Part shown: in pieces, positions 46,175 through 54,947 of the stretch | How positions within the stretch are numbered: position 1 is the stretch's first letter | Layout: each line of letters opens with the position of its first letter | NCBI RefSeq assembly: GCF_020535565.1 | Contig: NZ_CP084758.1 | Coordinates: 771,501 to 835,500 of the forward strand | Source of the DNA: Shinella sp. XGS7 | GTDB taxonomy: Bacteria > Pseudomonadota > Gammaproteobacteria > Burkholderiales > Burkholderiaceae_C | Direction of reading: 5' to 3' | DNA: 64,000 bases | Translations under genes and position numbers: made by a program | The notes under the pieces: model-generated | Database searches by the model: none | The model's input: only the letters and a program-made list of their open reading frames with translations | Told to the model about the DNA's origin: nothing

Positions 46175-47611
46175 TCAGGCCGGGCGACGGCGGCGCGCCA
46201 GCGCGCCCACCACGCCCAGACCGGCCAGCAGCAGGGCGTAGCTGGAGGGCTCGGGCACGGCCGCGGTGTAGCTGAAGTCGTTCACACCGCTCTTGTAGGC
46301 GTGCAGCACGCCGGGCAGCAGCTGGTAGCTGCCGTCGGCCGGCACGGCGCTGGCCGCGCCGGTGCAGCCCGTGAGCTGGCCCAGGGGGCACTGGATGGCG
46401 CTGGCGAAGGGGTCCTTGTCGCCGAAGCGGAAGTACACGTCGAACTGCGCGCCGCTGGCGTTCTGGGTCACGCTGTAGTCGTTGTCGGTGCCGGCCAGGA
46501 TCAGGTAGCTGCCATCGGCGAGCTTGGGGCCTACGGCCAGGCCTTCCCACTTCTCGGGCGACTTGTTGCCCAGGGCGGCCAGGGTGTTGGCATCCAGATC
46601 GATGTACTTGGCGCCCTTGGCCACGGCGCCGGCAAAGCTGCCGCTGGCTGGCAGCGTGACGCCGCTGACGTCGGCGGCGCCGGTCAGGTCGATGAAGAAG
46701 ACGTTCTTGTCCGGGCTGGCCAGGGTGGCGCCCACGCCGATGCCACGGTTATTGCGCTCCAGCACCATGAACTTGTCGTCGCCCAGGGCCACCAGGGCCG
46801 AGATGCCACGGCCCTGGCCCGAGCTCTCCAGCTTGTAGGCGTACTGACCCAGGGCCTGGCCGGTCTCGGTGTCGTACTTGACGATGCGGGTGTAGGCGCC
46901 GCGGGCGTCGGCGCTCCAGCCGTCCTGGATGCTGCCGTTCTGCAGCATGCCGTAGGCGTAGCGGCCGTCCGGGCTGATGGCCAGGCCCTCCATGCCGCGG
47001 TTCATCTCGCGACCGGCACTCTGGGAGCCCGGGGCCACGTTGTAGTCCAGGGCGCCGCCGGCAGCCTTGGGCTGCAGATTGGCGGGGGTGGCGTATTGCT
47101 TGACCAGGCGGCCGCTGCGGTCGAACTCGTAGAGCGAGGGGCCGTACTCGTCGGAGACGATGAGGTTGCCATTGCGCGGGTTGATCACAAAGCCTTCGGG
47201 ATCGAAGGCCCGGCCCAGCACGCCGCTGCTGCTGGGTGCGAGACCGTTGAAGGCCTGGCCGCTGGCATCGCGGAACTTGAGGGTCTCGCGGATCTGGAAG
47301 TTGGAGATGGCGCCGGTCGTGGCGTTCACGTCCAGGCTGAAACGCTGTACCCGGGTCTCGTAGGGAATGGTGCCGCCGCCGGGGCCGCGGTCGGACAGGC
47401 CCCACCACTCGTTGCGGCTGCGGTCGTAGTAGATGTCGGAGAAGTAGCCCACGCGACCGGTGTTGGCATCGCTGCCGCCGCTCAGGTCCAGCAGGGCGCC
47501 GGGCAGGACCAGGCCGTTGACGAAGCTGGCGGCGGCCTGGCTGGCGCCCGAGGCGGCGACCAGGGCCAGAGCGGCGAGCAGGGGGCGGAGCGGGAGGCGG
47601 GGCGTCTGCAT
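46175..47611 (-). CDS. Secreted esterase-like/phytase-like protein with PEP-CTERM sorting signal
   Basis: A 478-residue protein. A signal peptide (LLAALALVAASGASQAAA) is followed by a beta-propeller with the esterase-like-activity-of-phytase pattern (DRGPGGGTIPYETRVQRF, AFDPEGFVINPRNGNLIVSDEYGPSLYEFD, EGLAISPDGRYAYG). The C-terminus is a full PEP-CTERM tag: PEPSSYALLLAGLGVVGALARRRRPA, that is motif, helix and arginine cluster. It needs an exosortase, not in this window. The ATG at 47611 is preferred over a TTG five codons upstream. Phosphate-ester cleavage is inferred from the family. Confidence 0.85.
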   Translation of the reverse strand: MQTPRLPLRPLLAALALVAASGASQAAASFVNGLVLPGALLDLSGGSDANTGRVGYFSDIYYDRSRNEWWGLSDRGPGGGTIPYETRVQRFSLDVNATTGAISNFQIRETLKFRDASGQAFNGLAPSSSGVLGRAFDPEGFVINPRNGNLIVSDEYGPSLYEFDRSGRLVKQYATPANLQPKAAGGALDYNVAPGSQSAGREMNRGMEGLAISPDGRYAYGMLQNGSIQDGWSADARGAYTRIVKYDTETGQALGQYAYKLESSGQGRGISALVALGDDKFMVLERNNRGIGVGATLASPDKNVFFIDLTGAADVSGVTLPASGSFAGAVAKGAKYIDLDANTLAALGNKSPEKWEGLAVGPKLADGSYLILAGTDNDYSVTQNASGAQFDVYFRFGDKDPFASAIQCPLGQLTGCTGAASAVPADGSYQLLPGVLHAYKSGVNDFSYTAAVPEPSSYALLLAGLGVVGALARRRRPA

Positions 47612-47703
47612 GGCGGATCCTGACAAGGGCTGAGGGCTGGGAAGCCCTGCAGGCTAGGCAGCGCATATGTCAGGCGCTTGACGGTCCGCGCCCGCGGCCC
47701 CGC

Positions 47704-47726
47704 CTCCCCCCTCGTCTCGGGGGGAG
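47704..47726. other. GC-rich hairpin downstream of soxB
   Basis: CTCCCCCC and GGGGGGAG, 7-nt loop. It lies after the soxB stop on the minus strand without a T-run, so it may protect or end the sox transcript but is not a classic terminator. Confidence 0.4.
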
Positions 47727-47734
47727 AACCCGGA

Positions 47735-49468
47735 TCAGGCCATGCCGGGGTTGCCGCCCGCGCCCACCAGGGTCGGGCTGTTGAGCCGGCGTGGCGCCAC
47801 GCGGCCGCCGGGCCGCGCCTTGAGCCAGCCCTCCACCAGCTCCCACACCGGCTTGCTGCCGGCCTGGGCGGCTTCTTCCGACACGGGCGCCCAGCCGGCC
47901 ACCTTGTAGGTCTTGCCGGCCTCCAGCAGGCGGCCGTTCAGGCGCATCTCATCGATGCGCGCGCCCATCTTCGCCGTGGGTGTGCAGCGGTAGCTGAGGC
48001 CGCCCACCCGCACCATGTCCCCGCCCTGCTGGTAGTAGGGGTCGGGGTTGAAGAGGTTGTCCGCCACATCCTCCAGCACGGTCTTGATGGTCTCGCCCGT
48101 CATCTCGGTGAGCGTGGTGTGCGGGTAGGTGATGGCGGTCTGGTCCATCAGGAATTCGCGCGTGAGGGTCTGGCCCGGCAGCAGGGTCGTGCCCCAGCGG
48201 AAGCCCGGCGAGAAGGCTATTTCAGCGCCCTGCGACTCCATCAGCGCATCGCAGAGCAGCTGGTCCCAGCTGCCATTGAAATTGCCGCGGCGGTAGAGCA
48301 GGCCCTCGGTGACGGCCAGGGGCTCGGCCAGCTGGGCCGCATAGGGCGCGCGCAGCTGGGTGATCAGGGCCTGCATCTCGGCGTCGGCCGGCAGCAGATT
48401 GGCGAACACCGGCAGCAGGCGGTAGCGCAGCTCGGCCGCGCGGCCGTTCTTCACTTGCACGTCCAGCACACCCAGGAACTTGCCATTGCTGCCCGCATTC
48501 GTCACCAGGGTCTGGCCGCCGCGGTTCTTCACCGCCACGGGCACCGGCACACCGTCGTGGGTGTGGCCGCCCAGGATGGCGTCAAGACCTGACACCTTGG
48601 AGGCCAGCTTCAGGTCCACGTCCATGCCGTTGTGGCTGAGCAGCACCACCAGCTGCGCGCCCTTGGCCCGCACCGCGTCGATCTGCTGCTGCAACTCCTG
48701 CTCGCGGATGCCGAAGCTCCAGTCCGGCACCATATAGCGCGGGTTGGCGATGGGCGTGTAGGGAAAGGCCTGGCCGATGATGGCCACCGGCACGCCATTG
48801 ATTTCCTTCAGCGTGTAGGGCGCAAACACATCGTCGCCAAAGTCATTGGTCTTGACGTTGTGGGCCACGAAATCCAGCTTGCCCTTGAAGTCCTTGTCCA
48901 GGATCTCCTGCACGCGCTGCTGGCCATAGGTGAACTCCCAGTGGCCGGTCATCACGTCCACGCCCAGCAGCTTGCAGGCCTCGACCATGTCCTGTGCCTG
49001 GGTCCACAGCGCGGTGGCCGAACCCTGCCAGGTGTCGCCGCCGTCCAGCAGCAGGGCGCCGGGCCGGCTGGCCTTCAGGCGCTTGACCAGGGTGGCCAGA
49101 TGGGCGAAGCCGCCGACACGGCCATAGCGGCGCGCGGCGCGCTCGAAGTCCAGATAGCTGAAGGCATGGGCCTCGGCCGTGCCGGGGCGGATGCCCGCCG
49201 CCTTGAGCAGATGCTCGCCCACCAGATGCGGCAGCTGGCCTTTCTGCTCGCCAAAGCCCAGGTTCACGCTGGGCTCGCGGAAATGGATGGGCAGCAGCTG
49301 CGCATGGCAGTCGGTCATGTGCAGCAGCGACACCGCGCCCGGCCCCTTGAAGGGCGCCGGCAGTTCGTAGGGCGAGGCGGCGGCGGCATGGGCCTGGCGG
49401 CCGAGGCCGAAGCCCGCCACCGAGGCGGCGCCCAGCAGCTGGACGAATTCGCGTTTGCTGAGGTTCAT
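47735..49468 (-). CDS. soxB: Thiosulfohydrolase SoxB
   Basis: A 577-residue periplasmic dimanganese enzyme that releases sulfate from the thiosulfonate on SoxYZ. A Tat-type leader, KREFVQLLGAASVAGFGLG, is followed by the metallophosphatase core: LLHMTDCHAQLLP, LLDGGDTWQGSA, GHWEFTYG, SHNGMDVDLKLA and ILGGHTHDG, which together give the metal ligands. The GGHTHDG motif and the 5'-nucleotidase C-domain are intact and the length is normal. It is the last gene of the leftward sox operon. Confidence 0.96.
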   Translation of the reverse strand: MNLSKREFVQLLGAASVAGFGLGRQAHAAAASPYELPAPFKGPGAVSLLHMTDCHAQLLPIHFREPSVNLGFGEQKGQLPHLVGEHLLKAAGIRPGTAEAHAFSYLDFERAARRYGRVGGFAHLATLVKRLKASRPGALLLDGGDTWQGSATALWTQAQDMVEACKLLGVDVMTGHWEFTYGQQRVQEILDKDFKGKLDFVAHNVKTNDFGDDVFAPYTLKEINGVPVAIIGQAFPYTPIANPRYMVPDWSFGIREQELQQQIDAVRAKGAQLVVLLSHNGMDVDLKLASKVSGLDAILGGHTHDGVPVPVAVKNRGGQTLVTNAGSNGKFLGVLDVQVKNGRAAELRYRLLPVFANLLPADAEMQALITQLRAPYAAQLAEPLAVTEGLLYRRGNFNGSWDQLLCDALMESQGAEIAFSPGFRWGTTLLPGQTLTREFLMDQTAITYPHTTLTEMTGETIKTVLEDVADNLFNPDPYYQQGGDMVRVGGLSYRCTPTAKMGARIDEMRLNGRLLEAGKTYKVAGWAPVSEEAAQAGSKPVWELVEGWLKARPGGRVAPRRLNSPTLVGAGGNPGMA

Positions 49469-49524
49469 GAGGGCGAGGCTCCGCCGGCCCCGTGGGGCCG
49501 ATCAAGACAGGGGAGACGAACGCG

Positions 49525-50175
49525 CTACTGCGCGTTGACGGGGGATTTCGGATCCAGCAGCAGCGCCATGATGTCGCGCACCTGGGCTTCGGTCAGCACG
49601 CCGGCGTGGCCGAAGCGCGGCATGCCGGAGCAGGCGTTGTAGGCCTTGGCGTTCCAGATCTTGCCCCAGGTGTACTGCACGATGGCGGCCGTCTCGGGGG
49701 CGGCCGGATCGCTGACGCCGCGCAGCTTGCCGTACTGGTAGAGGCTGGGGCCGATGGTGCCGAAGCTGATCTCGGCCTTGCTGATCTGGTGGCAGTTGTA
49801 GCAGTTGCCGCCGCTGGGCATGCCGGCCGGATCGGTCCAGGTCATGCCGCGGCCGTTCTGCGCCAGCTTCTCGCCCTCGCGCCAGTCACCCAGGTACTGG
49901 CCGCCGGCAGGCCACTTGATCGTGGCCATCTGCTCGGCCTCGATGCGCTTGGTGGTGGCCTCGTCGGGCGGCTGCTCGCCGGAGCAGGCCTGCTGGGCCA
50001 GGTCTTGCTCGACCCGGTCCATCTTGGCAATGCCCTGCTCGCGGAAGGAGGTCTTGAACAAGGCCTTGGCCTCGGCGTCCAGCTCGGCGCTGCTGGGCAG
50101 GCTGGCGCAACCGACCAGGGCCAGGGCCGTCAGGCCGCCGGCCAGGGCCAGCATCTTCTTGTGCTTGCTGTGCAT
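49525..50175 (-). CDS. soxX: SoxX, monoheme c-type cytochrome, predicted lipoprotein
   Basis: A 216-residue SoxX, the small partner of SoxA in the complex that attaches thiosulfate to SoxYZ. Heme-binding CYNCH is at 125-129, with distal Met in the SGMPRFGHAGVLT motif near the end. The N-terminus, GLTALALVGCAS, has a lipobox with Cys at residue 23, so membrane anchoring is predicted, and an N-terminal helical region makes it longer than the minimal SoxX. It sits 18 bases after soxA and 56 before soxB. Confidence 0.93.
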   Translation of the reverse strand: MHSKHKKMLALAGGLTALALVGCASLPSSAELDAEAKALFKTSFREQGIAKMDRVEQDLAQQACSGEQPPDEATTKRIEAEQMATIKWPAGGQYLGDWREGEKLAQNGRGMTWTDPAGMPSGGNCYNCHQISKAEISFGTIGPSLYQYGKLRGVSDPAAPETAAIVQYTWGKIWNAKAYNACSGMPRFGHAGVLTEAQVRDIMALLLDPKSPVNAQ

Positions 50176-50193
50176 GGGGCTCTCCTGCGGGCT

Positions 50194-51000
50194 TCAGCGC
50201 TTGATGGACGGTGCGATCGAGACCGCGCCCTTGCTGTTGACGCCCATATAGGTCGCCAGGGCGATGGTCACGTCCGAGGCATAGCCCGGGAAGGGGAAGC
50301 GCTGCTGGCGGAAGCAGTCGTTGAGGCGGCGCTGCATGCCCCAGAGCTCACCGCTGGAGACGCGGTAGGCCGGCCAGGCCGCGAAGCCCACGCCGTCGCC
50401 CGGATTCTTGGTCAGATTGGGCAGGTCCTGCAGGCGGATGCGCTTGCCGTCCTCACCGTGACAGGAGGCGCAGGAAAAGTCGTAGGGGCCGCCGCGGAAG
50501 AAGAAGGCACGCTTGCCCAACTCGTAGCTGCGGCGCTCCTGCTCATGCGCCTGGGGCAGATTGAACTTGAGCCCGCGCGACTCGGCTGAGATCCAGGCCA
50601 CCAGGCCTTCGAGATTCTTCTGCTCGTCGCGACCGAAGCCGGTGGCGGCGATCTGCTTGGCGTCCAGGCCCTGCAGGGTCTCCATGCAGCTCAGCAGGCG
50701 CGACTCCAGGTCCTGCATGCGGCCGGTGTCGGCAAAGTAGCGCGGCAGCTCCACGAAGGCGCCCTTGACCACGCCGGGGCCCTTGCCCAGATCGCAGCGT
50801 TCCAGCGAGGCGTTCTTGGGGCCGCGTTTGGTCTTCCACAGGTCCTCACCCTTGGCCTCGAACAGCTCGGCCGGATTGCCATCGGCCAGCATGGCGCGGT
50901 ATTGCGCGATGCCGTCGGCCGAGCTGGTTTGCGCCAGGGCCGGCGCGGCGCACAGGCCGGCCAGCGTGCAGGCCAGCGCGGTGCTTGCCAGATTCCGCAT
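50194..51000 (-). CDS. soxA: SoxA, L-cysteine S-thiosulfotransferase subunit
   Basis: A 268-residue periplasmic cytochrome. The signal peptide is MRNLASTALACTLAGLCAAPALA. One CxxCH heme site is present (CASCH, 177-181). The active-site cysteine that becomes the persulfide heme ligand is Cys229 in GMQRRLNDCFRQQRFPF. The N-terminal heme of diheme SoxA is absent, so this is the single-heme type. The ATG at 51000 is chosen because it begins the signal peptide. Confidence 0.94.
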   Translation of the reverse strand: MRNLASTALACTLAGLCAAPALAQTSSADGIAQYRAMLADGNPAELFEAKGEDLWKTKRGPKNASLERCDLGKGPGVVKGAFVELPRYFADTGRMQDLESRLLSCMETLQGLDAKQIAATGFGRDEQKNLEGLVAWISAESRGLKFNLPQAHEQERRSYELGKRAFFFRGGPYDFSCASCHGEDGKRIRLQDLPNLTKNPGDGVGFAAWPAYRVSSGELWGMQRRLNDCFRQQRFPFPGYASDVTIALATYMGVNSKGAVSIAPSIKR

Positions 51001-51047
51001 GCGTGTCTCCTTCTTGTTCTCGGCCGGGCGGGCGGCCTGGGTGGACC

Positions 51048-51359
51048 TCAGGATACCGTGGCTTCGTCCGTGCGCTTGTCGCCGCGGTTGTCCACCCAGC
51101 TGACGCTGATCTTGTCGCCGGCCTTGGCGCCCTTGACCGTGAACTGCAGAAAAGGGTTCTTGGAAATGGCCGGGCCCCACTGGGCCGTCAGCACGGGCTT
51201 GCCGTTCAGCGCAGCGCTCACCTCGGTGATGTGCCAGGCCGGGATGGTCTTGCCGGACGCGTCCTTGCGCTGGCCGGTTTCCATCTCGTGACTCATCAGC
51301 ACGCGTACCACCGCATTGCCGCCTTGCGCCTGGGCGCGAATTCGCATCGGATCTGCCAT
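51048..51359 (-). CDS. soxZ: SoxZ, sulfur-carrier partner protein
   Basis: A 103-residue immunoglobulin-fold protein without its own signal peptide, as is normal; it is carried out with SoxY. Markers are MRIRAQAQGGNAVVRVLMSHEMETGQRKD and the WGPAISKNPFLQF region, and the end VSWVDNRGDKR is typical of SoxZ. It lies 47 bases upstream of soxA. Confidence 0.94.
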   Translation of the reverse strand: MADPMRIRAQAQGGNAVVRVLMSHEMETGQRKDASGKTIPAWHITEVSAALNGKPVLTAQWGPAISKNPFLQFTVKGAKAGDKISVSWVDNRGDKRTDEATVS

Positions 51360-51436
51360 TTGTCTATCTCCTGTTCGTATTCAAGTCGTTCGCCGGGCCG
51401 CCCCAAGAACGACGCCTGCAAGGGCCGATGGGGCCA

Positions 51437-51497
51437 GGGCCCCGAGGCGCTTGCGCCCCCTCGGGGGGCCGCTCGCGTACCCGCGAGCGAGGGGCTC
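51437..51497. repeat. Intergenic double-hairpin palindrome, REP-like, between soxY and soxZ
   Basis: GGCGC-TT-GCGCC is followed by CCCCCTC-GGGGGG and then by CGCTCGCG-TACC-CGCGAGCG, giving three stems in a row in the 143-bp soxZ-soxY gap. The first two copy the plan of the element near 7250. A structure inside an operon could adjust the ratio of SoxY to downstream products. Confidence 0.5.
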
Positions 51498-51502
51498 ACA
51501 CC

Positions 51503-51967
51503 TCACCCGCCGCAGCCGCCCAGGGTGACCTTGACTTCCTTCTGGGCGAACAGCACCTTGTTGTCGGCGGTGATGGCCACCGCGTAGACATTGGAGGTCT
51601 GGCCCATCTTCACGCGGGTGGACATATTGGCTTCCACCGCCTCGCTCACGTCGAAAGCGCCGGCCAACACGCTGGGGTTCTTCTCCACCAGCAGCAGCAG
51701 GCGCTTGACGCCGGCGGCCGAGCTGGCCACGCCCAGGGGCACGACGGCGCCGTTCTCGGCGATGTCGGGGCCGGTCAGCGTGACTTCCTTGCTCTCCACG
51801 GGCTTGGCCGTCAGGCCCATGGCCTTGAGCATCTCGTCCATGCTCTTGGCGTCGAAGGCGGCGCGGTTGGCGGCCTGGGCCTGGGCCAGGCCCGGCAGCA
51901 GGCCGGCACTGGCCAGCAGGCCCGTCACCACGGCGCTGTGTTGCATCATGTCTCGGCGATTCAGCAT
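51503..51967 (-). CDS. soxY: SoxY, covalent sulfur-carrier protein
   Basis: A 154-residue periplasmic carrier. A twin-arginine-type leader, MLNRRDMMQHSAVVTGLLASAGLLPGLAQA, is followed by the SoxY fold and the diagnostic C-terminal tail GGCGG whose cysteine carries the sulfur substrate. ATG 51967 starts the leader. It follows soxD by 68 bases. Confidence 0.95.
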   Translation of the reverse strand: MLNRRDMMQHSAVVTGLLASAGLLPGLAQAQAANRAAFDAKSMDEMLKAMGLTAKPVESKEVTLTGPDIAENGAVVPLGVASSAAGVKRLLLLVEKNPSVLAGAFDVSEAVEANMSTRVKMGQTSNVYAVAITADNKVLFAQKEVKVTLGGCGG

Positions 51968-52035
51968 GGCGTCTCCTTGATCTCGATCACATATTGTCGG
52001 GCTTGGGCGCCCGGTCCGCAGCGGGGGCGTGCGCA

Positions 52036-53070
52036 TCACGGCTTGGCCCCCTCGGCCAGCCAGTCCACGATGGCCTTGAGGTCGGCCTCGGGCAGGTGAG
52101 CCTGGGCCGGCATGGGCACCGGCCCCCAGACGCCGGCGCTGCCATTCCTGAGTTTCTCGCTGAGGTAGTCGCGCCGGTCGGCGCGCTCGCGGTAGCGGGC
52201 CGCCACCTCGCGCAGGGCCGGGCCCACCACCTTGCTGTCCACCTGGTGGCAGGCCAGACAGGCGTGCTGCTGCAGCAGGGCCGTGACCGGCTTGGCCGCG
52301 GCGGGTGCCGCCGGGGCCGGGGCCGCCGCCTTGCGCTGCGTGTCCTGCCCGCGCTGCGGCCCCACCAGGCGCTGCTGCTGGGCCAGATTGCCGTGCGCAT
52401 CGCGGGCGAACTCGGGCAGGTAGGAGCTGATCCTGGGTTCGGTCACGCAGTTCTTCATGCAGGCCGAGCCCTGCACATCGGGCTTGAGCCGCTGGCCATC
52501 GGGCCACATGGTGCGCGTGTTGATCTTGCCGTTGCGGTTGGGCAGGCGTTGCTGCACCTCGGCCATGTTCTTGTCGGACAGCTCGCCGTCCGCGGGCAGC
52601 ACATCGGCCAGCGAGAGCAGATAGGCCGTGACCGCATAGACCTCGTCGGGCTTCAGGGTCTTGGGCGCGGTCCAGGGCATGGCGCGGTTGATGTAGTCCC
52701 ACAAGGACGTGAGCTCGGAGACCTTCATCAGCGTGGTGCGGCCGGGGTAGCCGTTGTTGCGCAGGGCGGCCACGCGACCGGTCTTGATGTCGTCCTTGGT
52801 GGTGCCGCCCACCAGGGGGTTGAAGACCTCGTTGGACTCGCCGAACACGCCGTGGCAGCCGGCGCACTTGGCCTCCCACAGATCCTGGCCCTGGGCCACG
52901 GTGCCGCGGCCCGGCGGCAGGCCGCGCAGGTCGGGGCGCACATCGATGTCCCAGGCCTTGAGCTCGGCCGGGGTGGCCGTGCGGCCGACACCGTCGAACT
53001 TCTGGGCCAGGGCCGCGCCGCCTGCCACCACCAGGGCGATGGCCAAGAGGCATTCACGAGAGCTGAACAT
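52036..53070 (-). CDS. soxD: SoxD, diheme cytochrome subunit of sulfane dehydrogenase
   Basis: A 344-residue periplasmic cytochrome with signal peptide LLAIALVVAGGAALAQ. CAGCH (69-73) and CLACH (271-275) are its two heme sites, joined by an Ala/Pro-rich linker (about 248-260). It accepts electrons from SoxC as the sulfane sulfur is oxidised to the sulfonate. It overlaps soxC by 17 bases, so the two are translationally coupled. Confidence 0.93.
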   Translation of the reverse strand: MFSSRECLLAIALVVAGGAALAQKFDGVGRTATPAELKAWDIDVRPDLRGLPPGRGTVAQGQDLWEAKCAGCHGVFGESNEVFNPLVGGTTKDDIKTGRVAALRNNGYPGRTTLMKVSELTSLWDYINRAMPWTAPKTLKPDEVYAVTAYLLSLADVLPADGELSDKNMAEVQQRLPNRNGKINTRTMWPDGQRLKPDVQGSACMKNCVTEPRISSYLPEFARDAHGNLAQQQRLVGPQRGQDTQRKAAAPAPAAPAAAKPVTALLQQHACLACHQVDSKVVGPALREVAARYRERADRRDYLSEKLRNGSAGVWGPVPMPAQAHLPEADLKAIVDWLAEGAKP

Positions 53071-54421
53071 TCTTCACCTCCCCGGACTCCTGCACCAGCC
53101 AGGTCTGGATGGCGTTGTTGTGATAGATTGAGCGTGTGCCGCGCACCGCGCGCAGCTGGCTGTAATTGGGCTGCACATGACCGGTCTCGTCGGTGGCCCG
53201 GCTCATCACCAGGGCGGGCTTGCCGTCCCAGACCCAGTCAAGGTTGAAGCGGGTGAGGCATTTGTCCATCACCGGACCTTGCAGGCGCGCCGGGCGCCAG
53301 TTGCGGCCGCCGTCCACCGAGACGTCCACCTTGGCGATGCGCCCGCGGCCCGACCAGGCCAGGCCGCTGATGTTGTAGAAGCCCTTGTCCAGCAAGACCT
53401 GGCCCCCGCTGGGCGTGGTCACCACGCTCTTGACCTCCTGGGTGGAGGTGTATTCGCGGTGCAGGCCGTCGGGCATCAGGTCGATGTAGTGGACGTTCTC
53501 ATCCTTGCTGGCCCAGGGCTGGTCGCCCACCTCGATGCGGCGCAGATACTTGACCCAGCTCACGCCCTGCACCCCGGGCACCACCAGGCGCAGCGGATAG
53601 CCGTTCTCGGGACGCAGCATCTCGCCGTTCTGGCCATAGGCCAGCAGCACTTCGCCGCGCGTCACCAGTTCCATGGGGATGGTGCGAGTCATGGAGGAGC
53701 CGTCGGCGCCCTCGGCCAGCACGAAGCGGCCGCGCTTCAGATCGACGCCGCACATGTCCAGCACGTCGATCAGGCGCACGCCGGTGAACTCGCTGCAGCT
53801 GAGCATGCCGTGGGAGTACTGCACCGTGGGCACGGCCACATTGCCCCATTCCATGCCGGTGTTGGCGCCGCACTCGATGAAGTGGAAGCGCGAGACGCTG
53901 GGCAGGCGCATCAACTCGTCCATGGTGAAGACCATGGGGCGCTTGAGCATCTTCTCGTCCGAGCCATTGATCATCAGGCGGTGACCGCTGGGATCGATGT
54001 CCCACCAGCCCTGGTGGTGGCGCTCGAAATGCAGGCCGCTGGGCGTGACGATGCCGAACAGGCCCTGCAGCGGTGCAAAGGACACCGAAGCCTGGCGGGT
54101 CTGGGTCAGGCCCGGGCTCTGGCGGCGCTGCAGATTGGCCTCATATTTGGACGGCTTGCCATAGCCCTCCAGCGCCACCGGCTGACCCAGCGATACCGAG
54201 TGCGGCGGCAGGTTCAGGATGTTGGGGTCGCCCCCCTCGGCTGGCACGGGATTGGCCTGAGCGCGCGCGGCCCCGGCCAGCAACGCGGTGCTGGCCGCGG
54301 CAAAGGCCCCGCGCAGCAGGCGACGACGGCCCTCGGGCGAGGGCTCGGCGGCCAGACCGGGCAGGTCGATGAAGTTCTCGGGCGCACGCAGCAGGCGGGC
54401 GGGGCGGGAAGCGTCACTCAT
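53054..54421 (-). CDS. soxC: SoxC, molybdenum sulfane dehydrogenase
   Basis: A 455-residue sulfite-oxidase-family enzyme. The Tat signal is RRRLLRGAFAAASTALLAGAARAQA. The molybdopterin cysteine lies in RFHFIECGANTGMEW, followed by YSHGMLSCSEFTGVRL and the dimerisation domain with GLAWSGRGRIAKVDVSVDGGRNW. With SoxD it oxidises the sulfane atom, so this cell should turn thiosulfate fully into sulfate instead of storing sulfur globules. The start ATG overlaps the soxR stop (ATGA). Confidence 0.95.
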   Translation of the reverse strand: MSDASRPARLLRAPENFIDLPGLAAEPSPEGRRRLLRGAFAAASTALLAGAARAQANPVPAEGGDPNILNLPPHSVSLGQPVALEGYGKPSKYEANLQRRQSPGLTQTRQASVSFAPLQGLFGIVTPSGLHFERHHQGWWDIDPSGHRLMINGSDEKMLKRPMVFTMDELMRLPSVSRFHFIECGANTGMEWGNVAVPTVQYSHGMLSCSEFTGVRLIDVLDMCGVDLKRGRFVLAEGADGSSMTRTIPMELVTRGEVLLAYGQNGEMLRPENGYPLRLVVPGVQGVSWVKYLRRIEVGDQPWASKDENVHYIDLMPDGLHREYTSTQEVKSVVTTPSGGQVLLDKGFYNISGLAWSGRGRIAKVDVSVDGGRNWRPARLQGPVMDKCLTRFNLDWVWDGKPALVMSRATDETGHVQPNYSQLRAVRGTRSIYHNNAIQTWLVQESGEVKNVQLS

Positions 54422-54810
54422 GGCTGGAAGCTCCGGTCTTGACGCGAGGCGAGCAGGCGCTGCTCCGGGGCCAGGGCCGCGGGGTCGTCGATCTCGATGG
54501 CGATCTGGGTGCACACCGCGCGGCACAGGGCCACGGCGCGCTCGTTCTGCACGCGGTAGAAGATCTGTACGCCCTCGCGCCGCTTGGCCAGGATGCCGGC
54601 CCGGTAGAGATGGGCCAGATGCTGGGACATATTGGGCTGGCTGCTGCCCAGCTCGCCCACCAGCTCGCCCACGGTCTTCTCGCACTGACACAGCGCGCTG
54701 ATGATCTTCAGGCGCAGGGGCGTGGCCATCAGGCCGAAGAGCTCGGCCGCGATCTCGTAGACGCGGTCGGCCTCGGCCAGGCCCTTAGCCGGGGTGCTGC
54801 TTGTCTCCAT
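54418..54810 (-). CDS. soxR: ArsR-family regulator SoxR of the sox operon
   Basis: A 130-residue ArsR/SmtB repressor. The winged HTH is LKIISALCQCEKTVGELVGELGSSQPNMSQHLAHLYRAGILAKRREG. The two cysteines CQC and one further Cys (ALCRAVC) could sense sulfane sulfur, as described for SoxR/SqrR-type regulators; that role is inferred. It is the first gene of the operon and is expected to bind its own promoter in the AT-rich 137 bp up to 54947, where the direct repeat GATTCGGA-ATA-GATTCGTA is seen. It is coupled to soxC by ATGA. Confidence 0.9.
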   Translation of the reverse strand: METSSTPAKGLAEADRVYEIAAELFGLMATPLRLKIISALCQCEKTVGELVGELGSSQPNMSQHLAHLYRAGILAKRREGVQIFYRVQNERAVALCRAVCTQIAIEIDDPAALAPEQRLLASRQDRSFQP

Positions 54811-54947
54811 TGTTTTTTATCAAAATATAAGCAGATACGAATCTATTCCGAATCAAGAACGCCGCACCCCGGGCATACCCTGGCTTGGGCGCCCACCGCG
54901 CGGCCGCCCGGGCCGGGCACAATTTGTGAAGACTCAGCCGTACCGCC

